Part shown: in pieces, positions 12,320 through 24,055 of the stretch | Position numbering within the stretch: position 1 is the first letter of the stretch | Layout of the letters: each line of letters starts with the position of its first letter | Origin: Takakia lepidozioides | Taxonomy: Eukaryota; Streptophyta; Takakiopsida; Takakiales; Takakiaceae | Reading direction: 5' to 3' | Length of the DNA stretch: 64,000 nt | Assembly (NCBI GenBank): GCA_030704615.1 | Contig: CM060733.1 | Span: 72,852,001-72,916,000, forward strand | Notes under the pieces: model-generated | Databases searched by the model: none | What the model was told of the DNA's origin: nothing | What the model saw: only the letters and a program-made list of their open reading frames with translations | Position numbers and translations under genes: made by a program

Positions 12320-12714
12320 GTTAACAAAGCTAGCTGGTTGAGTGAATCTAGTTTGGAGAGACTTTATCATGATACTGCCAATGTGACAACATGAAAGTAT
12401 CCAAAAACAGGCAACAGAGATTAGGAGAAGCTGTGGAATGAATAATTTTCTGACCCTAGTCAATGGTGGGACAACCGAGGCAAAAAGGTGAATGCCTGTT
12501 AGATGCAGCAAGGGCAAAGATGAATGCATGATTTGTGCAGAGGCATGGATAGCTGAAGGAGAAGGGATAGAGTGTGGGTCCAGATTCATCCAAGAGGGCC
12601 AGATTTCAAGCACTAAGATTACGTATGATTCCCTGTGGATCAATAGCTACAAGAAACCTGCATGCGTAGATGGTCAACTAAAGGCAGCAGCGGCACAGTT
12701 GATAAAATCAGACC
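12320..12714 (+). repeat. PPR-gene upstream repeat, forward copy
   Basis: The segment with GCTAGCTGGTTGAGTGAATC and GGTGGGACAACCGAGG recurs as its reverse complement at 14,960-15,125, more divergently at 15,535-15,625, and partly at 27,930-28,020. It precedes the PPR reading frame at 12,715, so it is probably the promoter/5' leader of a duplicated PPR gene family. Confidence 0.6.
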
Positions 12715-14003
12715 ATGACCACAGCTTTTGGAAGAGGATCAAGAGAGGGAGTCCACAATGCCTCTTCTGGCACTTCTGGGCATGTGAAGATGCTTTGTGA
12801 GGCAGGTAGACTGAAAGAGGCTCTACAGACTTTAAACCAAGGAGGCATTTCAGCAGATTCAGATACCTACGTCTGTCTCTTGCTTAAGTGCATCAAGATG
12901 AAAGGTCTGGAAGCTGGAAAGCAGGTGCACACTCACATTATCCAAAGTGGATTCACGCCAAATGTTTCCACGCCAAATATTTTTCTACTCAACACCCTTG
13001 TCAACATGTACGTTAAGGGCGGGAGCATCATTGATGCTCACCAAGCATTCAACAGAATGCCTCAACGATCTTTGATCACGTGGAATATAATGTTGGCAGG
13101 ATTTACCAAGCATGGGTGTGGTAGGAATGCTTTTGAGACCTATGAGCAAATTATGCGCGAAGGGATAAAGCCCAACCACATCACATTTGTTTGTGTTTGC
13201 AATGCATGTGCAAGCCTGGGAGCTCTGGCAAAGGGGAAAGAGGTCCATGGTGACATTGTCAAAGCTGGAATTGTACCAGATGTCATTCTGAACACTGCTG
13301 GTGGACATATGTCAAATGTGGGTGCATTAAGGATGCGAAGGGAGTTTTCAGCACTATGGCTGAAGGAGATGTGGTGTCATGGAACGCGAGCCTGGCAGCT
13401 CTGGAAAAGGGCAAAGAGGTCCATGGCGACATGTCGGAGCTGCAATTGTACCAAATGTCATTCTGAACAATACCGTCGCGGACATGTATGAAGGGAGTGT
13501 TGAGATGTGGTGATTGCAAGATATGCGCAACAAGGGCGCGGGATGGAGGTTTGGAGACCTATGAGCAAATGATGCGGGAAGGATTGAAGCCCAACCACAT
13601 CACATTTGTTTGCATTTGCAATGCGTGTGCAAGCCTGGCAGCCCTGGAGAAGTGCAAAGAGGTCCATGGTGACATCGTCAAAGCTGGAATTGTACCAGAT
13701 TTAATCCTGAATTCTGGTGGACATGTATGCCAAATGTGGGAGCATCGAGGATGTGGAGGGGGTTTTCCACACTATGGCTGAACAAGATTTGGTGTCGTGG
13801 AACGCCATGCTTGCAGGGTATGCACAGTAGGGGCGCGGGATGGAGGCCTTGGAGACCTATGAGCAAATGATGTGCGAAGGGGTGAAGCCCGACCACATCA
13901 CGTTTATGTGCATTTGCAATGCGTGTGCAAGCCTGGCAGCCCTGGAAAAGGGCAAAGAGGTGCATGGTTGCCTCGCCAAAGCTGGAATTATACCAGATGT
14001 GAT
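12715..14003 (+). pseudogene. PPR (PLS-type) pseudogene, left half
   Basis: Organelle RNA-binding PPR protein remnant. Open from 12,715 for 258 codons with successive repeats: LCEAGRLKEAL, TYVCLLLKCIKMKGLEAGKQ, LLNTLVNMYVKGGSIIDA, SLITWNIMLAGFTKHG, FETYEQIMREGIKPNHITF. It then frameshifts near 13,300 and continues as shorter in-family pieces (13,488-13,781; 13,840-14,003). The last piece reaches AGIIPDV and is interrupted at 14,003 by the CACTA-type element; the matching half resumes at 30,201. Several frameshifts make it non-functional. PPR proteins of this type usually act in chloroplasts or mitochondria. Confidence 0.8.
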
Positions 14004-14029
14004 CACTACAACAAATTGCGGCTTTTACG
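14004..14029 (+). repeat. CACTA left terminal inverted repeat
   Basis: 26 bp beginning CACTACAACA and ending GGCTTTTACG; preceded by the GAT target duplication at 14,001-14,003. One mismatch to the right terminus. Confidence 0.9.
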
Positions 14030-14639
14030 TCTCTGTGTTATGACTGCAAATGCAATCATGGAAGCCATTTACGACTTCCTGACTCTGCAGACGTAAAGAC
14101 CTAGTCAGTTGTGACATGGCAGATATGACTCTCCAGGCTGGCTGTCACGTGGCGCCAGAGCAGCTGTGGGGGTAGTCATACACGCTGGCATTGCTGAATG
14201 ACTGAACGGGTCCATGTCAGCCGCTGTGTAATAGAGACACGTGCTCTCTACAGAACACGCCACGTGTCAGACTGCGACGCCATCCGACTGCAGAGGAGGG
14301 AATCAGACGTCAGCATGTGTCGCATCGTGATTTTGACACGTGGTTCCTCATGTCAATTGACACGCGTCGCTGTTGGGGGTTGTAGATTTACTTTATTGTT
14401 ATTATAATTACTAAAATAATTATTATAATTATTTGTTATTATAATTATTATTACTGACCAACATGGGACAGTGGCACATTATTAAATAACGAATTTTTGA
14501 AATTATATTCTTAGATAAAATATTTATTCGCTCAGATACCAAAACACACCCTTGCGGGGAAGGAGAGTTTGCCTTAGTGCCTGTGCTGAATTGCATCTGC
14601 TACTGTTACCTGTTTATGGATACTTTTTTATTGTCACTT
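14030..14639. other. CACTA left subterminal region
   Basis: No coding sequence. It holds the 16-bp subterminal inverted repeat (14,115-14,130), several CACGTG/ACGTGGC-type motifs (about 14,145-14,360) and an A/T-rich stretch (14,385-14,530). Subterminal repeats of CACTA elements normally bind the transposase; here GACTGC-like words recur near both ends. Confidence 0.5.
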
Positions 14640-15611
14640 TGGCAGTATCATATCAAAGTCACTCCAAACTATCTACCATCTACCCATGACCATCTACCTA
14701 TGCAGGTTTCTTGTAGCTATCCTTCCACAGGGAATCATAGGTAATCTGGAGCTTGAAATCCGGCTTTCTTGGATGATCTGGACCCACACTCTATCCCTGC
14801 TCCTTCAGCTATCCATGCCTCTGCATAGATCATGCATATATCCTTGCATTGCTGTTAGCAGCTGACAATGATAGCCTACATTTGTTCCAGCAAACACCCA
14901 ACTCAACTTACCACACTAGTTCCTATTCTCAATTGCATCTGTTACTCTCTGTAATCCAACAGGCATTTACCTTTTTGCCTCGGTTGTCCCACCATTGACT
15001 GGGGTCAGAAAAGTATTCATTCCACAGCTTCCCCTCATCTCCGTTAACTGTTTTTCGATACTTTCTTGTTGTCACATTGGCAATATCATGTCAAAGTCAC
15101 TCCAAACTAGATTCACTCAACCAGCTAACTTGCAGACATTGAAATTTAGGGCCGGTTCTGATAAGAGGGGAAAACAGGGTGAAATGTGTTGAAGAAGGTG
15201 CCTTTATTAGCAGTGCTTGATTTTATCAATTGTGCCGCTACTCCTGCGGCTTCCAGTTCACCATCTACCCATGCAGGTTTCTTATAGCTAAATCCACAGG
15301 TAATCATAGGTAATCATGTGCTTGAAATCTGGCCCTCTTGGATGAATCTGGACCCATACTCTATCCCTGCTCTTTCAGCTATCACTGCTTCTGCACAAAT
15401 CATGCATACTTCCTTGCCTTGCAACTGATAATGACAGCCTACATTTGTTCTAGGAAACACCCAACTCAGCTTATCACACTAGTTCCTATGCTGAATTGCG
15501 TCTGCCCTCTATAATCTAACAGGCATTAACCTTTTTCCCTCGGTTGTCCCACCATTCCACAACTTCTCCTCGTCTCTGTGACCTATTTCTGGATACTTTC
15601 CTGTTGTCACA
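14640..15611 (-). repeat. Two tandem copies of the PPR upstream repeat, reverse orientation
   Basis: 14,690-15,200 and 15,230-15,611 repeat the same series (AGGTTTCTTGTAGCTATCC-like, TCTATCCCTGCTCCTTCAGC-like, AACAGGCATTTACCTTTTTG-like words). They are the reverse complement of the leader before the forward PPR at 12.3-12.7 kb. On the minus strand they follow the PPR fragment at 15,612-15,830, so they are leaders of further tandem copies. Confidence 0.6.
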
Positions 15612-15830
15612 TTGGCATCATGTCAAAGTTCAGATCGACATCTAGTACAATTCCACCACGAACCTCTTTGCTATTTTGCAGGGCTGCTAGGCTTGCACAC
15701 ATGTTGCAAATGTAACAAACGCGATGTGGTTGCGCTGCAGTATCCCTTCCCACACCACTTGCTCATAGACCTCTCCAAAGGGCCTCCATCCCGTGCCGCT
15801 GTTGTGCATATCCTGGCATCCCTGATCATC
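15612..15830 (-). pseudogene. PPR fragment, reverse strand (one side of MULE-like insertion)
   Basis: The reverse complement shows the family's repeat unit (RDGGP-like segment, YEQV, HNIAFVTFATCVQA), degraded by indels. It ends at the 16-bp sequence GGCATCCCTGATCATC (15,815-15,830), which recurs at 27,070-27,085 where the PPR continues. Confidence 0.65.
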
Positions 15831-15841
15831 AACGACGCAAT

Positions 15842-16060
15842 GGCGTGAGCGTTGCACGTGAGCGCGCGAGCGTACGCTCACGCAGGAGTGACGTGGCGTG
15901 AGCGTACGCTCACGCCAGCTGACGTGGCGTGAGCCTGCACACATGCTGACGTGGCGTGAGCGTCATGTCAGCATGCTGATGTGGCGGTAAATGATGACGT
16001 GTCACTGTCCGTCAACTGCCACGTCAGCATTAACATGCGCCGCCTATAACCGTGGATGGT
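15842..16060 (+). repeat. Left GC-rich terminus of MULE-like element, with palindromes
   Basis: Dense TGACGTGGC and GCGTGAGCG words. A perfect 24-bp palindrome occupies 15,894-15,917 (half-site TGGCGTGAGCGT). A near-identical word set in inverse orientation is at 26,940-27,067. Confidence 0.65.
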
Positions 16061-16479
16061 CCTATGACCGTGGAATTAATGCAGGGAATCTTGCCTAAAT
16101 AGAATCAAGACGAGCGTTGAGGCCTACAATTGCAGCATCCAACATTGTGCAATTACAAATGTTTGTTTCACTTTTACAATTACGAAGACGACAAAATATC
16201 CTCACAAAGTGTGCGCCATAAAGGCTGCCACGAGAAGACTTCCTCCCTCCTCAAATAACAATGAGAGTTATGATCATCTTCAAAAGATGATTGTAGTGCA
16301 TAGCGACAGCAAGACATGTAGACTTCGAACGGTGCAATGACAAATGTGCACTACCTAAAAGTTGTCACTCAGACCTCACTCTGTATAGTTGGAGGCCATA
16401 TCATTGCACAGCCGACGAATTGATGTGAATTACACATTTCAAATCATGGTCATCCACATACCACATTACATAGTTCATG
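16061..16479. other. 3' flank of the transposase gene
   Basis: No coding signal on either strand. It lies downstream of the minus-strand transposase stop near 16,480 and probably contains its 3' UTR. Confidence 0.4.
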
Positions 16480-19400
16480 CTACCCATGTGTTGTATCCCG
16501 CTGCAAAAGAGTATCGACCTCGTTGAAACTCATAGTGGCCTGGTGAATGAAGTTGTCACGTTTGGGATCGCAAACCATCCTCCTCAAAAATATGAAATAC
16601 AAATGTTTGCAGGGTATGAATTTACCTCTCTTGCCCAAACTGGTTGATAGCATATTCACAAAATCAGGACATGTGCAATTGGGGAAATTGGAAACCGTGA
16701 TGTCGTAGGTCCTGTCATGAACAGCAGATGTGGAAGTGATGATTGTGAATACCCGACCATATCCTGGATCGGGTACTTCCGTGGTGCTTCCGACACGAGC
16801 TTGGAGCATTCTTGCGGACTCCACTTTGCCAAAGTGTTCAGCGGTTGGAGGGAAACGCCGAACGAGCTTTCCATCTCGTTTGGTTGGCCACAAGTCAGGA
16901 TTTGCCGGGGGACCCGGGGGACGCAGAAGTAGTAGCACATGCATGGAGTTGGGGTTGTCTCGCAAGGGAAAAACCTGCCTCCTCCAGCATTTCAATCTCC
17001 TGAAAGCTGAGATGTGTTCCACCTTCACGGGCCAAACGGTTGGAGGAGATGGCTTCATCACTACGGAAGGACGCACAGTTCCATGCACACATCTGGCACA
17101 ATCATCTGCGCAGAACCAGAACTTGTGGTTCTTGGCTTCTGGTTGACCGTATGGACGCATCAAGCCCGTGAAAGTCGGAGCAGGAGTTCGGGCACCACCT
17201 CTGGATATAGATGAAGTGCACTTCTCGAAATTAGTTGCCCTGATCGCTGTACATTTCACACGAGACCCGACACTTGTGCGTTCTATGTGCCAAACGTGGT
17301 CGGGCATGCGGACTCAAGCACATCAAGGGGGTTGTTTCTCTCCTGCACCATTTCAGTGGCACGGTTTGATGCTGGAGCTTGCCGTCGTGTTGGAGGTTCC
17401 TCCACAATGGAGGTTCCGGACATGGAGCTGTCATGCAGGGGAACACGAGGCTTCGAGAAGTTATCACGGTCTGCCCTGTGGGAATCTGAATCCGAACCAG
17501 GTGGAGTGTTCAATTTCCTCTTACAGGAGCCGAATCTCTCCTCCCCTTCAAGATGTGGAACTCTAGAAACAAGTGGCGTTCCCTGGGCATACATGCTCAC
17601 CGCCCGTGCTATCTTGATTGGATCCCCAGATCTGTTTGCAGCACGCAACATCAACTCCATTTGTCCGGACCCTTGCCACCAACCCCACCTCGTAAGAAAT
17701 CACGGTATCGGTTTGTTGTTGCAAGGCACGTATCAAATCATCTGTTGTTGCCACATACAAATCCCGACCTCGTTTCCCAGACTGCTGCAACCATGCATTG
17801 TGCACAGTTTCTGCCAAATTGCAAGATGGCATGTCGCCATTTCCTCAATGGACATGTTCTGCAAGAGGATAACCACACTTCAGAATAGTGCACAGAAACA
17901 ACATAAAAAGCAATGAGTCAAAAATATGGAAAGCAAATGTATGAATAAAGCATGAAATAGAAGCCTCGTACCATTGTCATGGCTGCTCCCCACTGTATAC
18001 CGGAAGTGCCAAAACGCCAGCCAATCTTCCAATGCTCTCATACTCTCAAGTGATGCAGCTCCAGAAGAAACCACCAGGCACGAATTGTCTGGAACAAAGT
18101 GTCCGCCTCCTTCATTGTTCTAGCATCTTTGTACTCTTTGCACAATTTACGGTGCTGAGTCTGCATCTCTGGTTTGATGTCCGACTTTGTATGTTTTTCC
18201 AGAGATTGTGTCCAATGGAATAGACATGTACGCTCTCTTCCTGGCATAGGCACTTTTGGGTCGCCCGATCCGAAGACAATACGAATAGCATTGAAATTTG
18301 CTTGAGCACTATCCGCCATGAAACCTGCGAAATTTGGAGATGGCAGCCCATGGCAGCCCATGACACGTATCAGGGAATTCCACATGAGCTTCTGGGATTC
18401 CGTATCCTCGGATTGCATGTCACAAACTGCAATTGTCATAACTCGTTGGTACACTGGATCGTAGACATGACAAGCCATTGTCGTCCAATCCTTCACTCGT
18501 TTCACATGATCAAACATAAGAAAACAGTTCTGCAAGTCCCCAGTCTTCTGCATCCGCTTCACGAGGCTAACCCCACTGCCCTCCCCAACAGTCGACATTT
18601 TGAAAAGAAAAACTTTGATGGCACCTTGACCTGGGAATACATTGTCCTGGATGTAATCGTACTTGCTCATCGTTTCAATTCCAAAATATTGTCTATGTAG
18701 CCTCTGATCCCAGAGCCCATTCTCAATGCATTGATCTGATGCCGAATGTTAGGTGAACTTAAAGTGGAGAAATGATCCATGACCAGGTCCAATGCTGCAC
18801 CGTCAAGTTTAGTCCCCACAGAATCTCCTTCACTCAAAATATGGCTTTCCAAGAAGGACTTGCTTGCGCCAAGAGCAATTGCAGATGTTGTTGCGGATGG
18901 GTTTCTCCCGAACTCCTGTTTGATCAACCTCGATACTGTCTCAACACTCTCCCTGTAATCCCCCTTCGAGACAGGATGGTTATGGAATCCAAAATGCACA
19001 CAAGCTCTCGTCATTGTATTCAAACGGTGGACAACATAGTACATTCTTGCTCCGCAGAGCGCCAAGCAGGATGGCACAAGTTTGCAGAATTTGCAGACGA
19101 AAGTGTTTGCCGGTGGAGGGGCAGTCCCAGGCTGAAATGGATTCTCCGCCAGACCCTCCCATTCGCTTTGATTATGAACCCCAGAAAAGTCTGCAATTTA
19201 TCACACCTAAGGTGTCCATTGCAAACTGTCCTCCTGAAAACAAGCTTGTCATCATTCTGAATATTGGATGTTTTGTTCTGCACCACGGGTGCCGTCGTTT
19301 CTTGTCCATTCCATGCATCATGATTGTTACCTCCAACTCGCGGAGGAGGAGGCAGCTCGAATAGGATATCGCCATCAAAAGTCTCCGGCAAGAACTTCAC

Positions 19401-19961
19401 AGGCACCTGCTTCAAAGATTCCCAATCAATTCCCCGCAACTCACTTTTGAATCCAGCCATTCCTCCCATCGCCCGCAATTTTGGAATGACACTACAAATC
19501 TCTTCTTCATCAGCTTCTGCAACCACAGTAGGAAGGACTGGATTTGGAATTTCACTTATGTCATCATCGGAAGAATCCGAAAGCTCAACGATTGGAGTGG
19601 AGGAAGTCTGTTCTTTTTTCACCACCACCTCCCTCTTGTCTTCAACGACCGAAGCAGCAGTCCCGGGCGTCACATATGACCCAAGGGACTTTCGCCGAGG
19701 CTCTCCAAGTACTCTGTATCGACCAGGACGCACTCTCCACTGGCTGATATGAGCCGTCTCATCACGGTTTTGGAAAGAATATTTCACCAACTTCCCTTTC
19801 AGATCGTAAACCTCTTTCTCCAAAAAGATGGAGCCATTCTGCAGCTGAAAACGGGTAGCCAAGACATGTTCCAGAACAATTGCAAATCCATTGTCAAGGA
19901 CTTCCTGGGAGAACGGCACTGGTTTGTCGTCTGAGAAGAACTCCGCTTCAGAGGAAGCCAT
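16480..19961 (-). pseudogene. MULE-like transposase with SWIM finger, copy 2 (frameshifted)
   Basis: Start ATG at 19,961 (MASSEAEFFSDD). An N-terminal variable region, acidic Ser/Asp stretch and GIDWESLKQ block are followed by the DDE region: LMFDH (Asp near 18,511), FMADSAQANF (Asp near 18,313) and RTCLFHW (near 18,220). The C-terminal frame (17,307-16,480) has FWFCADDCARC, then SWIM residues CTCPDF and CKHLYFIF (about 16,690-16,595). The SWIM finger is complete here, unlike copy 1. Frameshifts are seen near 19,180, 18,667, 18,050 and 17,660-17,700; an intron near 17,880-17,970 matches copy 1. Some breaks could be additional introns or assembly indels. Expected role: cut-and-paste transposition of the host element. 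Confidence 0.75.
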
Positions 19962-20810
19962 CTTCCTTCCTCGAGTATGTTTGTACCTTGCTATCGCAGA
20001 TCTAGTGTAAATCGGTTTACTGCTGTCTCCAGAACACAGTTGAAGAATGAGCAGAGCATATGGCGGAGGAAGCTCAGATAACGACTGTGCATATTCTGTT
20101 ATTCATTCCAGATATGCAGCCGTCCATTTTAATTACTTTTCTTGTGGGCCCAGTGGTCAGAGAATCCATAGGGCAGTGTCGGCAACTTAAACCGTTAATC
20201 AGAACCTCATCAATAAACCCAATAACAAAGCCGACTTCCTGGAAGCATGCCACAGGATCGAGAATGGGATTGCAGATTAAGTAAATGTATCTATATACTA
20301 CTACCAATGATCATGCGCACCTGGAAAGTTCCAAATGTGCAACGAATGTGGGGTTTGGATAACAAGGATGACCGTGTATGATATTCCAAAATTTGTCATC
20401 AAACTCTCGTTCATTTATATTTATTTGTTTAAGACTGCGCATCAATTTCTGGGATTCGCTGTTCTTTTTAAATATTGAACCAGTTATAATTAGAACACGC
20501 CGTTTTGTTTTGGGCGGCACACGTCAGACATCCATAACTGAATACGAACAGCTGTACACCAATTGCTGGCATGTGCACTAATAACGAAACGACTATGTGT
20601 AACGGTCACGCGGAGGGAATCCGATGCTTCTAGAGACACGCAAGAACACAGGCAATCCCGCAAGAAATCGGGAGTCACTGCGTTTTTCTACTTTTCGCGC
20701 TTAGAGGGAGAGTGGTAGTCAAGCTGGAGAGGGTTCCTTCTAGAATACGAAAGAGAAGAAAGTCTCTTTATTTTACTTCCCTTAGAGAGAGACGCAGAGC
20801 AAGAGAGAAA
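19962..20810. promoter_or_regulatory. Divergent intergenic region between the two MULE genes
   Basis: 850 bp between the transposase start (minus) and the ATG of the second gene (plus). It should hold both promoters. No strong TATA box could be assigned. A weak reverse-strand frame at 20,311-20,520 contains SESQKLM and NPTFVAH, faintly like the transposase core, and may be a small duplicate fragment. Confidence 0.4.
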
Positions 20811-21188
20811 ATGACGAGGCGTCGTTTGTTGGAGAACACAGGGCCAAGGCAGCAGGTGAACGCGGAGACTGATTCACAAGAGCAGACGGAGACTGAGGCA
20901 GCGGCTGCGACACAGTCGGCGATAAGAGTGCGCCAGCCTGTGGAGGCAGAGATGAATCGCAGGGACACTGAAGAAGGTGGAAGCACGCGGAACGCCGAAC
21001 CTGAGAAGGTCAAGAAACCCTTGCGCAGACAGAAACTCCAGCAGATGTGAGAGGGAAGAGGAAAGCTGCAGAAGGGGATCAAAAGTTCAAAACCTAAGAA
21101 GGTGCCAGTAAGTTTTATCATATAGTCTATGTGATTGCCTTTCAAGGAGTCCTTCCTCTTCCATCTTTAGCAGGAACTACTGAATCGC

Positions 21189-21506
21189 GAGCGTCGTTAA
21201 CGCCATTCGATTCTGCTCATGAGATTTATGTACCTATGTGTTTGAAGAGAGAGTCTGCACTTACTATTCTCCCTAAACTACACTGAATGTCGTTGCCGCC
21301 AATCAGTTGCACATATATGTCATTACACAACACCGATCCGGCAGGTTGTTATCTTTTGTGATTGTCGTTAACGCCGTTCGCTATCGCTCTCACTTTTGTT
21401 TTGAATACGGCAGTCTCGGCTTTGCATGTGTAGATTGTGCTGAATTCTTTCACACCATTCATGGTGAGTTTCCTTGATACAGAGATGATTGTCGTTACCG
21501 CCATTC
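21189..21506. repeat. Four degenerate copies of the 20-bp palindromic motif (first intron)
   Basis: Copies at 21,189, 21,285, 21,360 and 21,487 resemble GAATGTCGTTGACGACATTC (for example GATTGTCGTTAACGCCGTTC). They lie 75-127 bp apart in the first intron. Confidence 0.65.
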
Positions 21507-23336
21507 ACTATTTGCAAATCACTTAGTCAGAACTGAATGGCATCGTGCAGAAAACTGTGAGGTCGAAGCCTACAGGATCAGAGGGGAAGGATCTGGAGAT
21601 GGGGACGAGTCCGCAAAAAGCTCAGAGAATACAGATGAAGCAGATGAATCCGAAGTGCACTACCTTGACAAGGTGAAAGAACTCATGTCATTCCAGAAGG
21701 TAAACTCTCAGGAGGTTATAAGGGACATGCTCGTATCTGGAGGGCGTCTGGACATACCTCTGTGCCGGATGATATCAATGCCTGTTGTGCGTCCACCTCT
21801 TTCCCATGACATAACAAAATTGGAGAGTGATTGTGCATGGATATAGACTTGGTGCACAAGTTTTTTATGTGTCACTGACGGATATAAATGGGAAAAGCAC
21901 ATTAGTTTCTCCAGAGATCAGTGATAACTGGGATGAGTGCTGGAAAGATGCCAATGAGGAGTTCGAGCTGGGCCTCATGATGGGAAAGAACACCCCAGCA
22001 ATTTGCAACCACATGTTCTACGTCTGGACGGCAACCACCGATTGCTGGCATGGATGGGATACATTCAGAAACACATTCGAAAGACAAAGACACAAGCATG
22101 TTGCTGTGGAGGCAATGGTTTGGATCCAGGAAACGACATCGCTAGGCTTCTTACAGCTATGCACGACGTGAACAAGTAAGTCATCCAGGAGATTTGATTC
22201 CCTCTGTAGTGTCTTGTTGATCCTCAAAAAACAGTGTTAAGGAATGCAATGTTTTCAATGTTTTTGCAGATCGACAGAGAAATCGCATGTGACAACAAGC
22301 TTGGTTCACACACTATTCCGAATTCAGAGGATTGGTCTGATGAAGCTGGATGATTTTCGGACAGTACTACCACCCAATATCATCAAGAAGTGCGAAACAG
22401 GAAGAGCTGCAGGCACTTGGTATTCTTTGACACGAGAGGCGTTTCTGGAGTACATGTATGCGGTAAGCCCGAGTCTGTAATCTGTTTACTTTTCGAATAC
22501 ATGTTTAGAGTCCCTTCGGAGCTAATCACTACTTGAATGAATGCAGCAAGAACTGGCAGAGGCAGCTGAGAAGGGAAAATCCGAATATTACCGCACTACA
22601 CCAGAGGAACTAAGGACATCAAAGGGTGTGGAAGCTGCAATAAAGAAGGAGTTGAGATGCGAAGAACCAAATTCCATTAGAGTAGTTGACTTTGGTTCCT
22701 GAGATCAAAACACACTATGACAAGCATGTGCATCCGGAGATGCAGCAGGAGAAATTGCACCGGCTGGCCATATCGATGGTCGACCCACAAACAAAAATAA
22801 GGTGGCTGGAGATATGGAACTCAGATCAAACAGTAAAGGACTTGAATCAGTTCCCAAAGAGCACCATACAGCCTGGCACAAAGGTGGAAGGAATCAGTGA
22901 TTTGGTGTTGATAACTGGCTCCACAAGGCTACATTTTGGAGTCAGGTGTGTATTCGAACATGCTGTTTCTTCTCTTCAAGTATGTGATGTGTTTCTTTTT
23001 TGCAATTCTGACAAATATACTATTTGCAGCTCGAAAAGCGCGCCGTCATTGTGCTGGATCAGACTTTGAAGGACCTGAACATTGCGATTGTTTCCCCTCC
23101 CCAAATGTCATTGGAGGCATACATAAGGAAGTGGAGAGGTCTCACCTGGAGATACTGTTTTTTCCGGGAGTTCTCCAAAGATGGTAACATTTTACGGTCC
23201 AACGACTTTGACAGTCAGGTTGGAGGAGAGTGGGCCATGATGCGAGTTGTGTACAGGTGAAATGTCATACTTGAAACTCTACTGTTTTTTGGGAAAAATT
23301 GTGGCTTCATATGGATTGCAATCTTAGATCCAGATT

Positions 23337-24055
23337 GAATGTCGTTGACGACATTCACTTCTTTGTCTGAGTCATTCTTAAGCGAGTATATGAATTCACC
23401 TGGTTAGGATCTAAGGGTGCAATTATATTGTCCCTGATTAGAATTGATAATGTCCTTGAATGGCGTTGACGACATTCACATACGGAGTTGTTGTGTGGTC
23501 CTCAAGGTTATTTAAATTTTTGTAATGTCCATAGAGGTACAATGAGGGTTGATCACTTCATTTTGCTGAATGTCAATGCAGACATTCAGTTGTTCTGCAT
23601 TGTTTTTCCTCTTGCGATGAATATGGAGGCTTCATAAAGCTCTGTTTTAAGAAATCCAAAGTGAATGTCGTTGACGACATTCACAGCTGTGTCTGTATTA
23701 TTCAAAAACGACAAATTCAATTTCATGGATTGGGGAGCTAAGTAATTGGTTTCTTTTTGTATTTTTGTGAATGGCGTTGACGCCATTCACATACAGTGAT
23801 GTTGTGAGGTCCTCAGTGATAGGTTCGTTATGAATGTGCATTGAGTTTTCCTGGATGGTTCCTTACTCAATTTTTTTATTTCCATCCTGTGATTTTGCTT
23901 CATTTCAGTAATAATTTGGCTTCATTCTTGAATGTCGTTGACGACATTCACTTCTATGTCTGTGTCATTTCTAATCGCTTATTTGCATTCACCTGGATTA
24001 GGATGTATTTACAGTGTCATGGAATGGAATGTTCTGAATGGCGTTGACGACATTC
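23337..24055. repeat. Seven copies of a 20-bp palindrome in a 937-bp intron
   Basis: GAATGTCGTTGACGACATTC is exact at 23,337, 23,663 and 23,930; near copies are at 23,458, 23,568, 23,769 and 24,036. Each is two 9-bp arms around TG. Spacing is 95-161 bp. Flanking sequence alternates between two types (CACTTCT.TGTCTG.GTCATT and CA.AT..GG..GT.GTG.GGTCCT), so the array grew by duplicating a two-site unit. The whole array lies between the splice sites at 23,257 and 24,193. Confidence 0.85.

Noticed and set aside
20311-20520. Reverse-strand ORF with SESQKLM and NPTFVAH
   Set aside because: Similarity to the transposase core is faint and short; kept only as a note in the intergenic entry.
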